64,000 nucleotides of DNA from Sinomonas sp. ASV322 (GCF_030908245.1 NZ_JAVFJJ010000003.1:343007-407006); one strand, 5' to 3'. Positions 55,078-63,930 are shown, counted from the first letter of the stretch. Notes: generated by a model not told the origin, from the letters alone. Made by a program: numbers and translations.

Positions 55078-56373
55078 ATGGGAATAACTCCCTCCGAGCC
55101 GGCCACCGTCGTTCCGCTCGTCCGGCGCCCGTCCTTCGTCGCGTTCTGGACCGGTCAGGGTGTGAGCCAGCTTGGCGTCCAGCTCGGCCAGCTCGCGCTC
55201 CCCGTCCTCGCCGTGAACCTCCTCGGGGCGCGAGAAGGGGACCTCGGCGTGCTCAATGCCGCGTCGATGGCTGCGTTCCTCGTCGTCGGGCTGCCGGCCG
55301 GGGCGTGGGTCGACCGCTGGCTCAAGCGCCGCACGATGATCCGCGCGAACCTCGTGCGCATGGCTGCGATGCTCGCCGTGCCGCTCCTCGCGTGGGCCGG
55401 CGCGCTCCAGATGTGGCACCTCTTCGCGATCGCGGCCGTCGTCGGCGTAGCGACTGTCTTCTTCGATGTCGCCTACCAGAGCTATATCCCGCTTCTCGTG
55501 GACCGCGAGCACGTCGCCGACGCGAACGGCAAGCTCGAGGCCACGGCGCAGGTCTCGCGTCTGGGCGGGCCCGCGCTCGGGGGCTTCCTACTCACGCTCG
55601 TGAGCGCGCCCGTGCTCTTCGCCGCAGAGGCTGGCGGCTATCTCGCCTCCGCGCTGTGCCTCACGCGCGTGCACGACTCTGAGTTGACGCCTGAGCGTCC
55701 CGACGACAGCAGCCTGGTGCGCGAGATCCGCGAAGGGGCCGCGTTCGTCGTCGGGCATCCGCTCATCCGCCGCATCGTCGCGAGCACCGCAATCGGCAAC
55801 CTCTTCTCGTCGATCGTCTACGTGCTCATGCCGCTCGTGGTCCTTCGGGACCTCGGCCTCGGGCCCGCGGGGTTCGGGGCCGTGCTCTCGATCGGTTCGG
55901 TCGGCGGCGTCATCGGTGCGATGGCGGCCCCGTGGCTCGCCGCGCGCGTGGGGGAGGGCCCCCTGCTCCCGCTCGGGCTCATGGCGGGCGGGGCCGCCGT
56001 CGTCCTCTTCCCGCTCTCGCTCCTCGCGGGGTCGGCGCCGGCAGCTTTCGCGATGCTCGCGACGGGCGAGTTCTTCATGAGCCTCGGCGTCGTCGTCTAC
56101 AACGTCATGCAGGTGAGCATGCGCCAGCGCGTGTGCCCGCCGCGGCTGCTCGGCCGCATGAACGCGTCGATCCGCTGCGTCGTGTGGGGCGTCATGCCGA
56201 TCGGAAGCCTCCTGGGGGGGTGGATCGGCGGGGCGTTCGGCATCGGCCCCACCCTGTGGGTCGGCATCGGCGGGATGCTGTGCGCGTGCGTGCCCGTCGC
56301 CATCGGGCCGTTCTTCCGGCTCCGGCGCCTGCCGGACGCCGAGGCGGACCTCAGCGCACGGCAGTCGGGCTGA
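55078..56373 (+). CDS. MFS transporter (MFS_3-type, drug efflux-like)
   Basis: Encodes 431 aa with twelve predicted helices. The N-terminal RRPSFVAFWTGQGVSQLGVQLGQLALPVLAVNLLGA and the loop GAWVDRWLKRRTMIRANLVR are typical of the MFS_3/enterobactin exporter-like group. ATG 55078 is used; upstream TTGACA (55043) and a weak CACACT -10 would give a near-leaderless transcript. Its 3' end overlaps the convergent gene by 23 bp. Likely an efflux pump under control of the divergent regulator. Confidence 0.88.
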   Translation: MGITPSEPATVVPLVRRPSFVAFWTGQGVSQLGVQLGQLALPVLAVNLLGAREGDLGVLNAASMAAFLVVGLPAGAWVDRWLKRRTMIRANLVRMAAMLAVPLLAWAGALQMWHLFAIAAVVGVATVFFDVAYQSYIPLLVDREHVADANGKLEATAQVSRLGGPALGGFLLTLVSAPVLFAAEAGGYLASALCLTRVHDSELTPERPDDSSLVREIREGAAFVVGHPLIRRIVASTAIGNLFSSIVYVLMPLVVLRDLGLGPAGFGAVLSIGSVGGVIGAMAAPWLAARVGEGPLLPLGLMAGGAAVVLFPLSLLAGSAPAAFAMLATGEFFMSLGVVVYNVMQVSMRQRVCPPRLLGRMNASIRCVVWGVMPIGSLLGGWIGGAFGIGPTLWVGIGGMLCACVPVAIGPFFRLRRLPDAEADLSARQSG

Positions 56374-56881
56374 CCGCGTGGGACGCCGCGTCGAACACCG
56401 TCCACGTGCCGGGGATCCGGTTCGTGACGCCGTTCTCGAGGTCGGTCACGAGCAGTTCGGACCAGGTCGCTCGCACAAGGCTCACCTTCGTGCCTCGCTC
56501 GGCCGGTACGAGGCCGAGGAGGAGGCTGAGGGGCGGGGCGTTGAGGACGAGGTCGGCGCCCGTTCTTCCGGAGCGATCCGAGACGGTCTCGCAGTCGTCC
56601 GACTGGACGGTCCACAGTGTTTGGCGACCGCGCTGGGGCACCTCGCCGAGCGGGTTGGACACGAGTTCGAGGACGGCGCCGAAGCGCGCCGCGGCGTGGA
56701 TTGTCGCGCGGCCGGACCGTTCGGGGAGTTCTTCCGTGACGCGGACTCGCAGCGCACAGTCGACGAGCGAGGCGTCGAGGCCCGTGAATCGGGGCACACG
56801 GTGGCGCTCGCGCGGGAGGAGTTCGCGGACGGTGTAGGCGGGGACTGGGCTCCAGACGGCGAGCCGATCTTTGAGGGACAT
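56351..56881 (-). CDS. Hypothetical protein
   Basis: Encodes 176 aa, mixed alpha/beta, no membrane segment or signal. It starts with SLKDRLAVWSPVPAYTVRELLPRERHRVPRF and contains LVLNAPPLSLLLGLVPAERGTKVSLVRATWSELLVTDLENG. I recognise no family. It overlaps the convergent MFS 3' end by 23 bp. The frame is free of stops on one strand only and shows normal codon bias. Confidence 0.5.
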   Translation of the reverse strand: MSLKDRLAVWSPVPAYTVRELLPRERHRVPRFTGLDASLVDCALRVRVTEELPERSGRATIHAAARFGAVLELVSNPLGEVPQRGRQTLWTVQSDDCETVSDRSGRTGADLVLNAPPLSLLLGLVPAERGTKVSLVRATWSELLVTDLENGVTNRIPGTWTVFDAASHAVSPTAVR

Positions 56882-57065
56882 GATGATGCTCTGCTTCGCT
56901 TCTGACGGGGGATGTCATGGGCGTGCCTCCCAGCGGCAACGCACGCGGTGCGGCCCGAAGGCTTCCGCTGCCTGGCATGGGGAGGCGAGACCAACTCATA
57001 CCATTAAATCATCTCGATGGATAAATCATACGCCTGTGAATTTGGTCACGCAAGAAGGTTCGGAA

Positions 57066-57305
57066 TCACTCGGCCCGGCGGGCTCGTGGCGCCGGGGGCG
57101 GAGGAACCGGCTTCGCGGCGACCACAGAGTCGAGGCGAACGACGTCGAGGCCGCGGCGGGTCGCGATCGTCACCTCGGTGTCGCTGACCTGGGAGAGCTC
57201 TCCGAGCGAGTCCGTGAACCCGCCTTCGATGCGATGGCGGACGACGACGCGCGTCCCCGGCGGCAGGGAGCGGAGGAGGTCGGCGGGGCGCGGCACGGCG
57301 CCCAT
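57066..57305 (-). CDS. Small SH3-like domain protein
   Basis: Encodes 79 aa. PGTRVVVRHRIEGGFTDSLGELSQVSDTEVTIATRRGLDVVRLDSVVAAKPVPP resembles the N-terminal SH3-like domain found in front of the acetyltransferase domain in certain actinobacterial GNAT proteins. No GNAT domain follows the stop, so this is either a stand-alone module or a truncated gene. The end of the sequence is Pro/Ala/Arg-rich. It diverges from fdxA. Confidence 0.55.
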   Translation of the reverse strand: MGAVPRPADLLRSLPPGTRVVVRHRIEGGFTDSLGELSQVSDTEVTIATRRGLDVVRLDSVVAAKPVPPPPAPRARRAE

Positions 57306-57486
57306 CCTAGAGGCAGCCGGGCCCGCCTTGTTTCCCCATGCTACGGAGTGTGACGGTCCGGTCGGTGGCTGCGACGCGCCAGACCGGGCTGTCTGGATTG
57401 GTGTGCCGAGCGGGGATGATAATAGGCTCGTTCGGCGGGAATGACCGCCGGTGGCCCGTCAGCAAGAATCGTCAGAAGGTGCAGCA

Positions 57487-57810
57487 GTGACATACGTGAT
57501 CGCGCAGCCGTGCGTGGATGTTAAGGACAAGGCCTGCGTCGAGGAGTGCCCGGTCGACTGCATCTACGAGGGCGAGCGGTCCCTGTACATCCACCCGGAC
57601 GAGTGCGTCGACTGCGGCGCGTGCGAGCCGGTGTGCCCAGTCGAGGCCATCTACTACGAGGACGACGTCCCCGACGAGTGGGCCGACTACTACAAGGCCA
57701 ACGTCGAGTTCTTCGACGACCTGGGCTCGCCGGGCGGCGCGGCCAAGCTGGGCAACACGGGCAAGGACCACCCGCTCGTCTCGGCCCTGCCCCCGCAGAA
57801 CCAAGACTGA
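57487..57810 (+). CDS. fdxA: Ferredoxin, 7Fe type (copy 1)
   Basis: Encodes 107 aa. The first cluster set is [17 protein letters not shown], in which the spacing gives a [3Fe-4S] site, and the second is [15 protein letters not shown] for a [4Fe-4S] site; the C-terminus with [23 protein letters not shown] is typical of actinobacterial FdxA. It carries electrons in the cytoplasm. GTG 57487 (VTYVIAQPC) follows AGAAGG at 8 nt and matches the family N-terminus; the frame upstream to 57451 is not preferred. Upstream GATAAT/TAGGCT around 57418-57428 is the likely -10 region. Confidence 0.94.
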   Translation: MTYVIAQPCVDVKDKACVEECPVDCIYEGERSLYIHPDECVDCGACEPVCPVEAIYYEDDVPDEWADYYKANVEFFDDLGSPGGAAKLGNTGKDHPLVSALPPQNQD

Positions 57811-57813
57811 CGC

Positions 57814-59004
57814 GTGCGGAACGGCAGCGGAGCGGCCGAAGCCAGCGGATCCTCGGCGGGACTCGGGACGGAGCGCGCCTTCGGGCTCGACCTCCCCGAC
57901 TATCCGTGGGAGTCGATGGCCCCCTATCTCGAGTCGGCGCGCCACCATCCCGGCGGAGTCGTCAACCTCTCGATCGGCACCCCCGTCGACCCGACGCCCG
58001 AGCTCGTGCAGGAGGCGCTCCGGGCCGCGGCCGATGCCCCTGGCTATCCGACGGTGCACGGGACGCCTGCCGTCCGCGAGGCCGTCGTCGAGTGGTTCGC
58101 ACGCCGGCGGGGCGTCGACGGCCTCGACGAGCAGGCCGTCATGCCGACGATCGGCTCGAAGGAGCTTGTCGCGTGGCTGCCCTTCTTCCTCGGCCTCGGG
58201 CCGGGCGACGTCGTCGTGCGGCCTCGCGTCGCGTACCCGACGTATGACATCGGCGCGCGCCTGGCCGGCGCTACGGCCGTGGCCGCGGACAGCCTCGACG
58301 AGCTTGACGCCGAGACTCGCGCCCGGGTCCGCCTCGTGTGGCTCAACTCGCCGGGCAATCCCACAGGTGCCGTGCGCACCGCCGAGGCGATGCGCACCGT
58401 CGTCGACGATGCGCGCGCGCTCGGCGCGGTCGTTGCTTCGGACGAATGCTACGCCGAGCTCGGCTGGGGTGCGTGGGACGTCCAGCGCGGCGGAGAGCCG
58501 GTGCCGTCCGTCCTCGATCCGCGGGTCAGCGGCGGGGACTTCACCGGGCTCCTGAGCGTCTATTCGCTCAGCAAGCAGTCCAACCTCGCGGGCTATCGGG
58601 CGGCCTTCGTTGCGGGCGCACCAGAGCTCATGCCGAATCTCGTGAACAGCCGAAAGCACGCCGGCATGATCATGCCGTATCCCGTGCAGGAGGCCATGCG
58701 TGTGGCTCTCGGCGACCATGCGCACGTTGAAGCGCAGAAGGGCCGCTACCGCTCGCGCCGCGAGAGGCTTGTGCCCGCGCTCGAGTCGTTCGGGCTCCGC
58801 ATCAGCCACTCCGAAGCGGGCCTCTACCTGTGGTGCACGGCGGGGGAGGACACCTGGACCACCGTGGGCCGCCTTGCCGAGCGCGGGATCGTCGTAGGAC
58901 CAGGTCTGTTCTATGGCGACGACGGCGCGGGCTTCGTTCGCGTCGCCCTCACTGGCAGTGACGAGCGGGTCGACGCCGCCGTCGAGCGCCTCTCGCACGC
59001 GTGA
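57814..59004 (+). CDS. dapC: Succinyldiaminopimelate transaminase (copy 1)
   Basis: Encodes 396 aa. Fold type I aminotransferase with NSPGNPTGAV, SDECYAELGW and the PLP-lysine motif VYSLSKQSNLAGYRAAF. The fdxA-dapC pair is conserved in actinobacteria and identifies it as DapC, which forms N-succinyl-LL-2,6-diaminopimelate for lysine and peptidoglycan. The GTG start is 3 nt after the fdxA stop, so the genes form one operon. Confidence 0.92.
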   Translation: MRNGSGAAEASGSSAGLGTERAFGLDLPDYPWESMAPYLESARHHPGGVVNLSIGTPVDPTPELVQEALRAAADAPGYPTVHGTPAVREAVVEWFARRRGVDGLDEQAVMPTIGSKELVAWLPFFLGLGPGDVVVRPRVAYPTYDIGARLAGATAVAADSLDELDAETRARVRLVWLNSPGNPTGAVRTAEAMRTVVDDARALGAVVASDECYAELGWGAWDVQRGGEPVPSVLDPRVSGGDFTGLLSVYSLSKQSNLAGYRAAFVAGAPELMPNLVNSRKHAGMIMPYPVQEAMRVALGDHAHVEAQKGRYRSRRERLVPALESFGLRISHSEAGLYLWCTAGEDTWTTVGRLAERGIVVGPGLFYGDDGAGFVRVALTGSDERVDAAVERLSHA

Positions 59005-59037
59005 GGAGCGCCTGAGACATTTCGCGGCGAACCCCGG

Positions 59038-59072
59038 GACGGCGGGTACCGATTAGTCGGCCACCCGCCGTC
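59038..59072 (+). terminator. Hairpin after dapC (copy 1; copy 2 at 62420-62454)
   Basis: GACGGCGGGT (59038-59047) pairs with ACCCGCCGTC (59063-59072). No T-run follows. Confidence 0.6.
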
Positions 59073-59074
59073 GG

Positions 59075-59103
59075 GGGTAGCTTTGGAGTGTTGCGAGCTA
59101 CCC
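59075..59103 (+). promoter_or_regulatory. Inverted repeat in the gltA leader (copy 1; copy 2 at 62457-62485)
   Basis: GGGTAGCT (59075-59082) and AGCTACCC (59096-59103) form an 8-bp stem ending just before the AAGGGG ribosome site of gltA. It could be an operator or a translation-modulating hairpin. Confidence 0.45.
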
Positions 59104-59117
59104 ATGTAAGGGGAACC

Positions 59118-60401
59118 ATGACTGACAAGAACGGTGCCACCCTGCGCCACGAAGGCGGGGAGCTGACCCTTCCCCGCATCGCCGCGGTCGAAGGCAATGA
59201 CGGCTACGACGTGTCGAAGCTTCTCAAGGAAACAGGGGCGGTCACGTTCGACCCCGGCTTCATGAACACGGCAGCGACGACCTCGTCGATCACGTTCATC
59301 GACGGAGACGAAGGCATCCTGCGGTACCGCGGATACCCGATCGAGCAGTTGGCCCAGCACTCGAGCTTCCTCGAGGTTTCCTACCTCCTCATCTACGGCA
59401 ACCTGCCGACGGCGACCCAGCTCGAGGAGTTCGACCAGAGGATCCGGCGCCACACGCTCCTGCACGAGGAGCTCAAGAGCTTCTTCGCGGGCTTCCCGCG
59501 CGACGCGCACCCCATGCCCGTCCTCTCCTCCGCCGTTTCGGCGCTGGGCACGTTCTACCAGGATTCGCTCGACCCGTTCAACGACGAGCAGGTGGAGCTT
59601 TCTACGATTCGCCTCATGGCGAAGCTGCCCGTCATCGCGGCGTACGCCCACAAGAAGTCGATCGGGCAGGCCCTGCTCTACCCGGACAACTCCATGAACC
59701 TCGTGGAGAACTTCCTGCGCCTCTGCTTCGGCCTCCCGGCCGAGCCGTACGAGCTCGATCCGCTCGTGGTCAAGGCCCTTGACCTGCTCCTCGTCCTCCA
59801 CGCGGACCACGAGCAGAACTGCTCGACGTCGACCGTGCGTCTCGTTGGCTCCGCGAACGCGAACATGTTCGCCTCGATCTCCGCCGGCATCAACGCGCTC
59901 TTCGGCCCGCTCCATGGCGGCGCGAACGAGGCCGTTCTCAACATGCTGCGCCGCATCCAGTCCGACGGCATCCGCCCCGAGGACTACATGGAGAAGGTGA
60001 AGAACAAGGAAGACGGCGTCCGCCTCATGGGCTTCGGGCACCGCGTCTACAAGAACTACGATCCGCGCGCCAAGATCATCAAGGCGACCGCGCACGAGGT
60101 CCTCTCGAAGCTCGGCGGCAACGACGAGCTCCTCGACATCGCGATGCGGCTCGAAGAGAAGGCCCTCGCGGACGACTACTTCATCCAGCGCCGCCTCTAC
60201 CCGAACGTGGATTTCTACACGGGCCTCATCTACAAGGCTATGGGCTTCCCGGAGAAGATGTTCACCGTCCTCTTCGCCATCGGCCGTCTCCCCGGCTGGA
60301 TCGCCCAGTGGCGCGAGATGATCAAGGATCCCCAGACGAAGATTGGCCGCCCGAGGCAGCTCTACGTGGGCGAGCCGCAGCGCGACTATCCCGTGCGTTG
60401 A
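59118..60401 (+). CDS. gltA: Citrate synthase (copy 1)
   Basis: Encodes 427 aa, type II citrate synthase that condenses oxaloacetate and acetyl-CoA. Catalytic residues lie in LHADHEQNCSTSTVR (His), FGPLHGGANEAV (His) and the GFGHRVYKNYDPRA segment; the Asp is in YPNVDFYTG. The N-terminal beta domain (ATLRHEGGELTLPRI; FIDGDEGILRYRGYPIEQLA) is complete. ATG 59118 follows AAGGGGAACC; the in-frame ATG at 59088 has no ribosome site. Confidence 0.96.
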   Translation: MTDKNGATLRHEGGELTLPRIAAVEGNDGYDVSKLLKETGAVTFDPGFMNTAATTSSITFIDGDEGILRYRGYPIEQLAQHSSFLEVSYLLIYGNLPTATQLEEFDQRIRRHTLLHEELKSFFAGFPRDAHPMPVLSSAVSALGTFYQDSLDPFNDEQVELSTIRLMAKLPVIAAYAHKKSIGQALLYPDNSMNLVENFLRLCFGLPAEPYELDPLVVKALDLLLVLHADHEQNCSTSTVRLVGSANANMFASISAGINALFGPLHGGANEAVLNMLRRIQSDGIRPEDYMEKVKNKEDGVRLMGFGHRVYKNYDPRAKIIKATAHEVLSKLGGNDELLDIAMRLEEKALADDYFIQRRLYPNVDFYTGLIYKAMGFPEKMFTVLFAIGRLPGWIAQWREMIKDPQTKIGRPRQLYVGEPQRDYPVR

Positions 60402-60411
60402 CCCTAGCCCG

Positions 60412-60466
60412 GTTGCGCCGTCACGTTTGCCCGGTGCGGAGCACCCCGCAAACGTGACGGCGCAAC
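60412..60466 (+). terminator. Long perfect hairpin after gltA (copy 1)
   Basis: GTTGCGCCGTCACGTTTGC (60412-60430) pairs perfectly over 19 bp with 60448-60466, and the loop itself pairs GGTGC/GCACC. In copy 2 this element carries eight substitutions that disrupt the stem. Confidence 0.85.
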
Positions 60467-60477
60467 ACGAAAGTGAG

Positions 60478-60513
60478 ACGGCCGGTGCCTTCCGCTGGGA
60501 AGTCACCGGCCGT
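60478..60513 (+). terminator. Second hairpin downstream of gltA (copy 1; copy 2 at 63860-63895)
   Basis: ACGGCCGGTG (60478-60487) pairs with CACCGGCCGT (60504-60513). Confidence 0.7.
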
Positions 60514-60548
60514 CGTCGTACGCGGGGGGTGCGGCGGGGCTAGACGGT

Positions 60549-60745
60549 ATGGAGTGACCACCACTTCGTGGGTGGTTGCGGGCCGGGGCCTCGCTCACGC
60601 AGATTCGTGGGTTACCGGGCAGAGTCCCCTGCCCGGCCTATCCGACATGCGTGGGAGGCCCCGGTGTTCATTGAGCGTACGAGTGTTGGGCTGGATGTGC
60701 ACGCCCGTTCGGTTGCCGCGGCGGCGATCGACGGCGTGACCGGCG
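60549..60745 (+). mobile_element. IS110-family element, left end and truncated transposase
   Basis: A structured non-coding stretch (hairpins ACCACC/GGTGGT at about 60557-60576 and GGGCAG/CTGCCC at about 60617-60634) precedes a GTG at 60664 whose product begins VFIERTSVGLDVHARSVAAAAIDGVTG, the N-terminus of IS110 transposases with the first catalytic Asp in GLDVH. The homology stops at about 60745, where the second copy of the duplication begins. IS110 elements encode a bridge RNA in such a non-coding end. The exact left boundary is estimated. Confidence 0.75.
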
Positions 60746-60868
60746 GGTGGCTGCGACGCGCCAGACCGGGCTGTCTGGATTGGTGTGCCGAGCGGGGATG
60801 ATAATAGGCTCGTTCGGCGGGAATGACCGCCGGTGGCCCGTCAGCAAGAATCGTCAGAAGGTGCAGCA

Positions 60869-61192
60869 GTGACATACGTGATCGCGCAGCCGTGCGTGGA
60901 TGTTAAGGACAAGGCCTGCGTCGAGGAGTGCCCGGTCGACTGCATCTACGAGGGCGAGCGGTCCCTGTACATCCACCCGGACGAGTGCGTCGACTGCGGC
61001 GCGTGCGAGCCGGTGTGCCCAGTCGAGGCCATCTACTACGAGGACGACGTCCCCGACGAGTGGGCCGACTACTACAAGGCCAACGTCGAGTTCTTCGACG
61101 ACCTGGGCTCGCCGGGCGGCGCGGCCAAGCTGGGCAACACGGGCAAGGACCACCCGCTCGTCTCGGCCCTGCCCCCGCAGAACCAAGACTGA
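60869..61192 (+). CDS. fdxA: Ferredoxin, 7Fe type (copy 2)
   Basis: Protein identical to the copy at 57487. The -10-like GATAAT/TAGGCT stretch and the AGAAGG ribosome site are inside the duplicated segment, so this copy should be expressed. Its upstream sequence beyond 60746 is IS110 transposase coding sequence rather than the native flank, so any regulatory site upstream of 57364 is lost. Confidence 0.92.
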   Translation: MTYVIAQPCVDVKDKACVEECPVDCIYEGERSLYIHPDECVDCGACEPVCPVEAIYYEDDVPDEWADYYKANVEFFDDLGSPGGAAKLGNTGKDHPLVSALPPQNQD

Positions 61193-61195
61193 CGC

Positions 61196-62386
61196 GTGCG
61201 GAACGGCAGCGGAGCGGCCGAAGCCAGCGGATCCTCGGCGGGACTCGGGACGGAGCGCGCCTTCGGGCTCGACCTCCCCGACTATCCGTGGGAGTCGATG
61301 GCCCCCTATCTCGAGTCGGCGCGCCACCATCCCGGCGGAGTCGTCAACCTCTCGATCGGCACCCCCGTCGACCCGACGCCCGAGCTCGTGCAGGAGGCGC
61401 TCCGGGCCGCGGCCGATGCCCCTGGCTATCCGACGGTGCACGGGACGCCTGCCGTCCGCGAGGCCGTCGTCGAGTGGTTCGCACGCCGGCGGGGCGTCGA
61501 CGGCCTCGACGAGCAGGCCGTCATGCCGACGATCGGCTCGAAGGAGCTTGTCGCGTGGCTGCCCTTCTTCCTCGGCCTCGGGCCGGGCGACGTCGTCGTG
61601 CGGCCTCGCGTCGCGTACCCGACGTATGACATCGGCGCGCGCCTGGCCGGCGCTACGGCCGTGGCCGCGGACAGCCTCGACGAGCTTGACGCCGAGACTC
61701 GCGCCCGGGTCCGCCTCGTGTGGCTCAACTCGCCGGGCAATCCCACAGGTGCCGTGCGCACCGCCGAGGCGATGCGCACCGTCGTCGACGATGCGCGCGC
61801 GCTCGGCGCGGTCGTTGCTTCGGACGAATGCTACGCCGAGCTCGGCTGGGGTGCGTGGGACGTCCAGCGCGGCGGAGAGCCGGTGCCGTCCGTCCTCGAT
61901 CCGCGGGTCAGCGGCGGGGACTTCACCGGGCTCCTGAGCGTCTATTCGCTCAGCAAGCAGTCCAACCTCGCGGGCTATCGGGCGGCCTTCGTTGCGGGCG
62001 CACCAGAGCTCATGCCGAATCTCGTGAACAGCCGAAAGCACGCCGGCATGATCATGCCGTATCCCGTGCAGGAGGCCATGCGTGTGGCTCTCGGCGACCA
62101 TGCGCACGTTGAAGCGCAGAAGGGCCGCTACCGCTCGCGCCGCGAGAGGCTTGTGCCCGCGCTCGAGTCGTTCGGGCTCCGCATCAGCCACTCCGAAGCG
62201 GGCCTCTACCTGTGGTGCACGGCGGGGGAGGACACCTGGACCACCGTGGGCCGCCTTGCCGAGCGCGGGATCGTCGTAGGACCAGGTCTGTTCTATGGCG
62301 ACGACGGCGCGGGCTTCGTTCGCGTCGCCCTCACTGGCAGTGACGAGCGGGTCGACGCCGCCGTCGAGCGCCTCTCGCACGCGTGA
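61196..62386 (+). CDS. dapC: Succinyldiaminopimelate transaminase (copy 2)
   Basis: Protein identical to the copy at 57814, with the same 3-nt spacing from fdxA and the intact PLP-lysine motif. No inactivating change is visible, so gene dosage is doubled if the duplication is real. Confidence 0.92.
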   Translation: MRNGSGAAEASGSSAGLGTERAFGLDLPDYPWESMAPYLESARHHPGGVVNLSIGTPVDPTPELVQEALRAAADAPGYPTVHGTPAVREAVVEWFARRRGVDGLDEQAVMPTIGSKELVAWLPFFLGLGPGDVVVRPRVAYPTYDIGARLAGATAVAADSLDELDAETRARVRLVWLNSPGNPTGAVRTAEAMRTVVDDARALGAVVASDECYAELGWGAWDVQRGGEPVPSVLDPRVSGGDFTGLLSVYSLSKQSNLAGYRAAFVAGAPELMPNLVNSRKHAGMIMPYPVQEAMRVALGDHAHVEAQKGRYRSRRERLVPALESFGLRISHSEAGLYLWCTAGEDTWTTVGRLAERGIVVGPGLFYGDDGAGFVRVALTGSDERVDAAVERLSHA

Positions 62387-62499
62387 GGAGCGCCTGAGAC
62401 ATTTCGCGGCGAACCCCGGGACGGCGGGTACCGATTAGTCGGCCACCCGCCGTCGGGGGTAGCTTTGGAGTGTTGCGAGCTACCCATGTAAGGGGAACC

Positions 62500-63783
62500 A
62501 TGACTGACAAGAACGGTGCCACCCTGCGCCACGAAGGCGGGGAGCTGACCCTTCCCCGCATCGCCGCGGTCGAAGGCAATGACGGCTACGACGTGTCGAA
62601 GCTTCTCAAGGAAACAGGGGCGGTCACGTTCGACCCCGGCTTCATGAACACGGCAGCGACGACCTCGTCGATCACGTTCATCGACGGAGACGAAGGCATC
62701 CTGCGGTACCGCGGATACCCGATCGAGCAGTTGGCCCAGCACTCGAGCTTCCTCGAGGTTTCCTACCTCCTCATCTACGGCAACCTGCCGACGGCGACCC
62801 AGCTCGAGGAGTTCGACCAGAGGATCCGGCGCCACACGCTCCTGCACGAGGAGCTCAAGAGCTTCTTCGCGGGCTTCCCGCGCGACGCGCACCCCATGCC
62901 CGTCCTCTCCTCCGCCGTTTCGGCGCTGGGCACGTTCTACCAGGATTCGCTCGACCCGTTCAACGACGAGCAGGTGGAGCTTTCTACGATTCGCCTCATG
63001 GCGAAGCTGCCCGTCATCGCGGCGTACGCCCACAAGAAGTCGATCGGGCAGGCCCTGCTCTACCCGGACAACTCCATGAACCTCGTGGAGAACTTCCTGC
63101 GCCTCTGCTTCGGCCTCCCGGCCGAGCCGTACGAGCTCGATCCGCTCGTGGTCAAGGCCCTTGACCTGCTCCTCGTCCTCCACGCGGACCACGAGCAGAA
63201 CTGCTCGACGTCGACCGTGCGTCTCGTTGGCTCCGCGAACGCGAACATGTTCGCCTCGATCTCCGCCGGCATCAACGCGCTCTTCGGCCCGCTCCATGGC
63301 GGCGCGAACGAGGCCGTTCTCAACATGCTGCGCCGCATCCAGTCCGACGGCATCCGCCCCGAGGACTACATGGAGAAGGTGAAGAACAAGGAAGACGGCG
63401 TCCGCCTCATGGGCTTCGGGCACCGCGTCTACAAGAACTACGATCCGCGCGCCAAGATCATCAAGGCGACCGCGCACGAGGTCCTCTCGAAGCTCGGCGG
63501 CAACGACGAGCTCCTCGACATCGCGATGCGGCTCGAAGAGAAGGCCCTCGCGGACGACTACTTCATCCAGCGCCGCCTCTACCCGAACGTGGATTTCTAC
63601 ACGGGCCTCATCTACAAGGCTATGGGCTTCCCGGAGAAGATGTTCACCGTCCTCTTCGCCATCGGCCGTCTCCCCGGCTGGATCGCCCAGTGGCGCGAGA
63701 TGATCAAGGATCCCCAGACGAAGATTGGCCGCCCGAGGCAGCTCTACGTGGGCGAGCCGCAGCGCGACTATCCCGTGCGTTGA
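62500..63783 (+). CDS. gltA: Citrate synthase (copy 2)
   Basis: Protein identical to the copy at 59118, with the same leader hairpin and AAGGGG ribosome site. The terminator that follows is degenerate in this copy, so read-through toward the IS110 end may be higher. Confidence 0.93.
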   Translation: MTDKNGATLRHEGGELTLPRIAAVEGNDGYDVSKLLKETGAVTFDPGFMNTAATTSSITFIDGDEGILRYRGYPIEQLAQHSSFLEVSYLLIYGNLPTATQLEEFDQRIRRHTLLHEELKSFFAGFPRDAHPMPVLSSAVSALGTFYQDSLDPFNDEQVELSTIRLMAKLPVIAAYAHKKSIGQALLYPDNSMNLVENFLRLCFGLPAEPYELDPLVVKALDLLLVLHADHEQNCSTSTVRLVGSANANMFASISAGINALFGPLHGGANEAVLNMLRRIQSDGIRPEDYMEKVKNKEDGVRLMGFGHRVYKNYDPRAKIIKATAHEVLSKLGGNDELLDIAMRLEEKALADDYFIQRRLYPNVDFYTGLIYKAMGFPEKMFTVLFAIGRLPGWIAQWREMIKDPQTKIGRPRQLYVGEPQRDYPVR

Positions 63784-63793
63784 CCCTAGCCCG

Positions 63794-63848
63794 GTTGCGC
63801 CGCCCGGTTTGCCCGGTGCGGCCCACCCCCAAAAGGTGACGGCGCAAC
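63794..63848 (+). terminator. Degenerate hairpin after gltA (copy 2)
   Basis: Corresponds to 60412-60466 with eight substitutions and no indels; the outer 9 bp (GTTGCGCCG side) still pair in most positions, but the middle of the stem and the loop stem are broken. Confidence 0.6.
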
Positions 63849-63930
63849 ACGAAAGTGAGACGGCCGGTGCCTTCCGCTGGGAAGTCACCGGCCGTCGTCG
63901 TACGCGGGGGGTGCGGCGGGGCTAGACGGT

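Larger units (their letters stand above)
57364..60745. repeat. 3382-bp tandem duplication, copy 1 (fdxA-dapC-gltA-IS110 left end)
   Basis: Everything from GGTGGCTGCGACG at 57364 recurs 3382 bp later. Gene coordinates shift by exactly 3382 for all three genes, and their products are identical in both copies. Copy 1 keeps the ancestral-looking left flank (convergent/divergent chromosomal genes). Its right end runs into an IS110 transposase gene cut off at 60745. Confidence 0.9.

Noticed and set aside
60664..60801. Reading frame continuing from the IS110 transposase start past 60746 as a real short protein
   Set aside because: The last codons are fdxA upstream sequence read across the duplication junction; it is a chimera.
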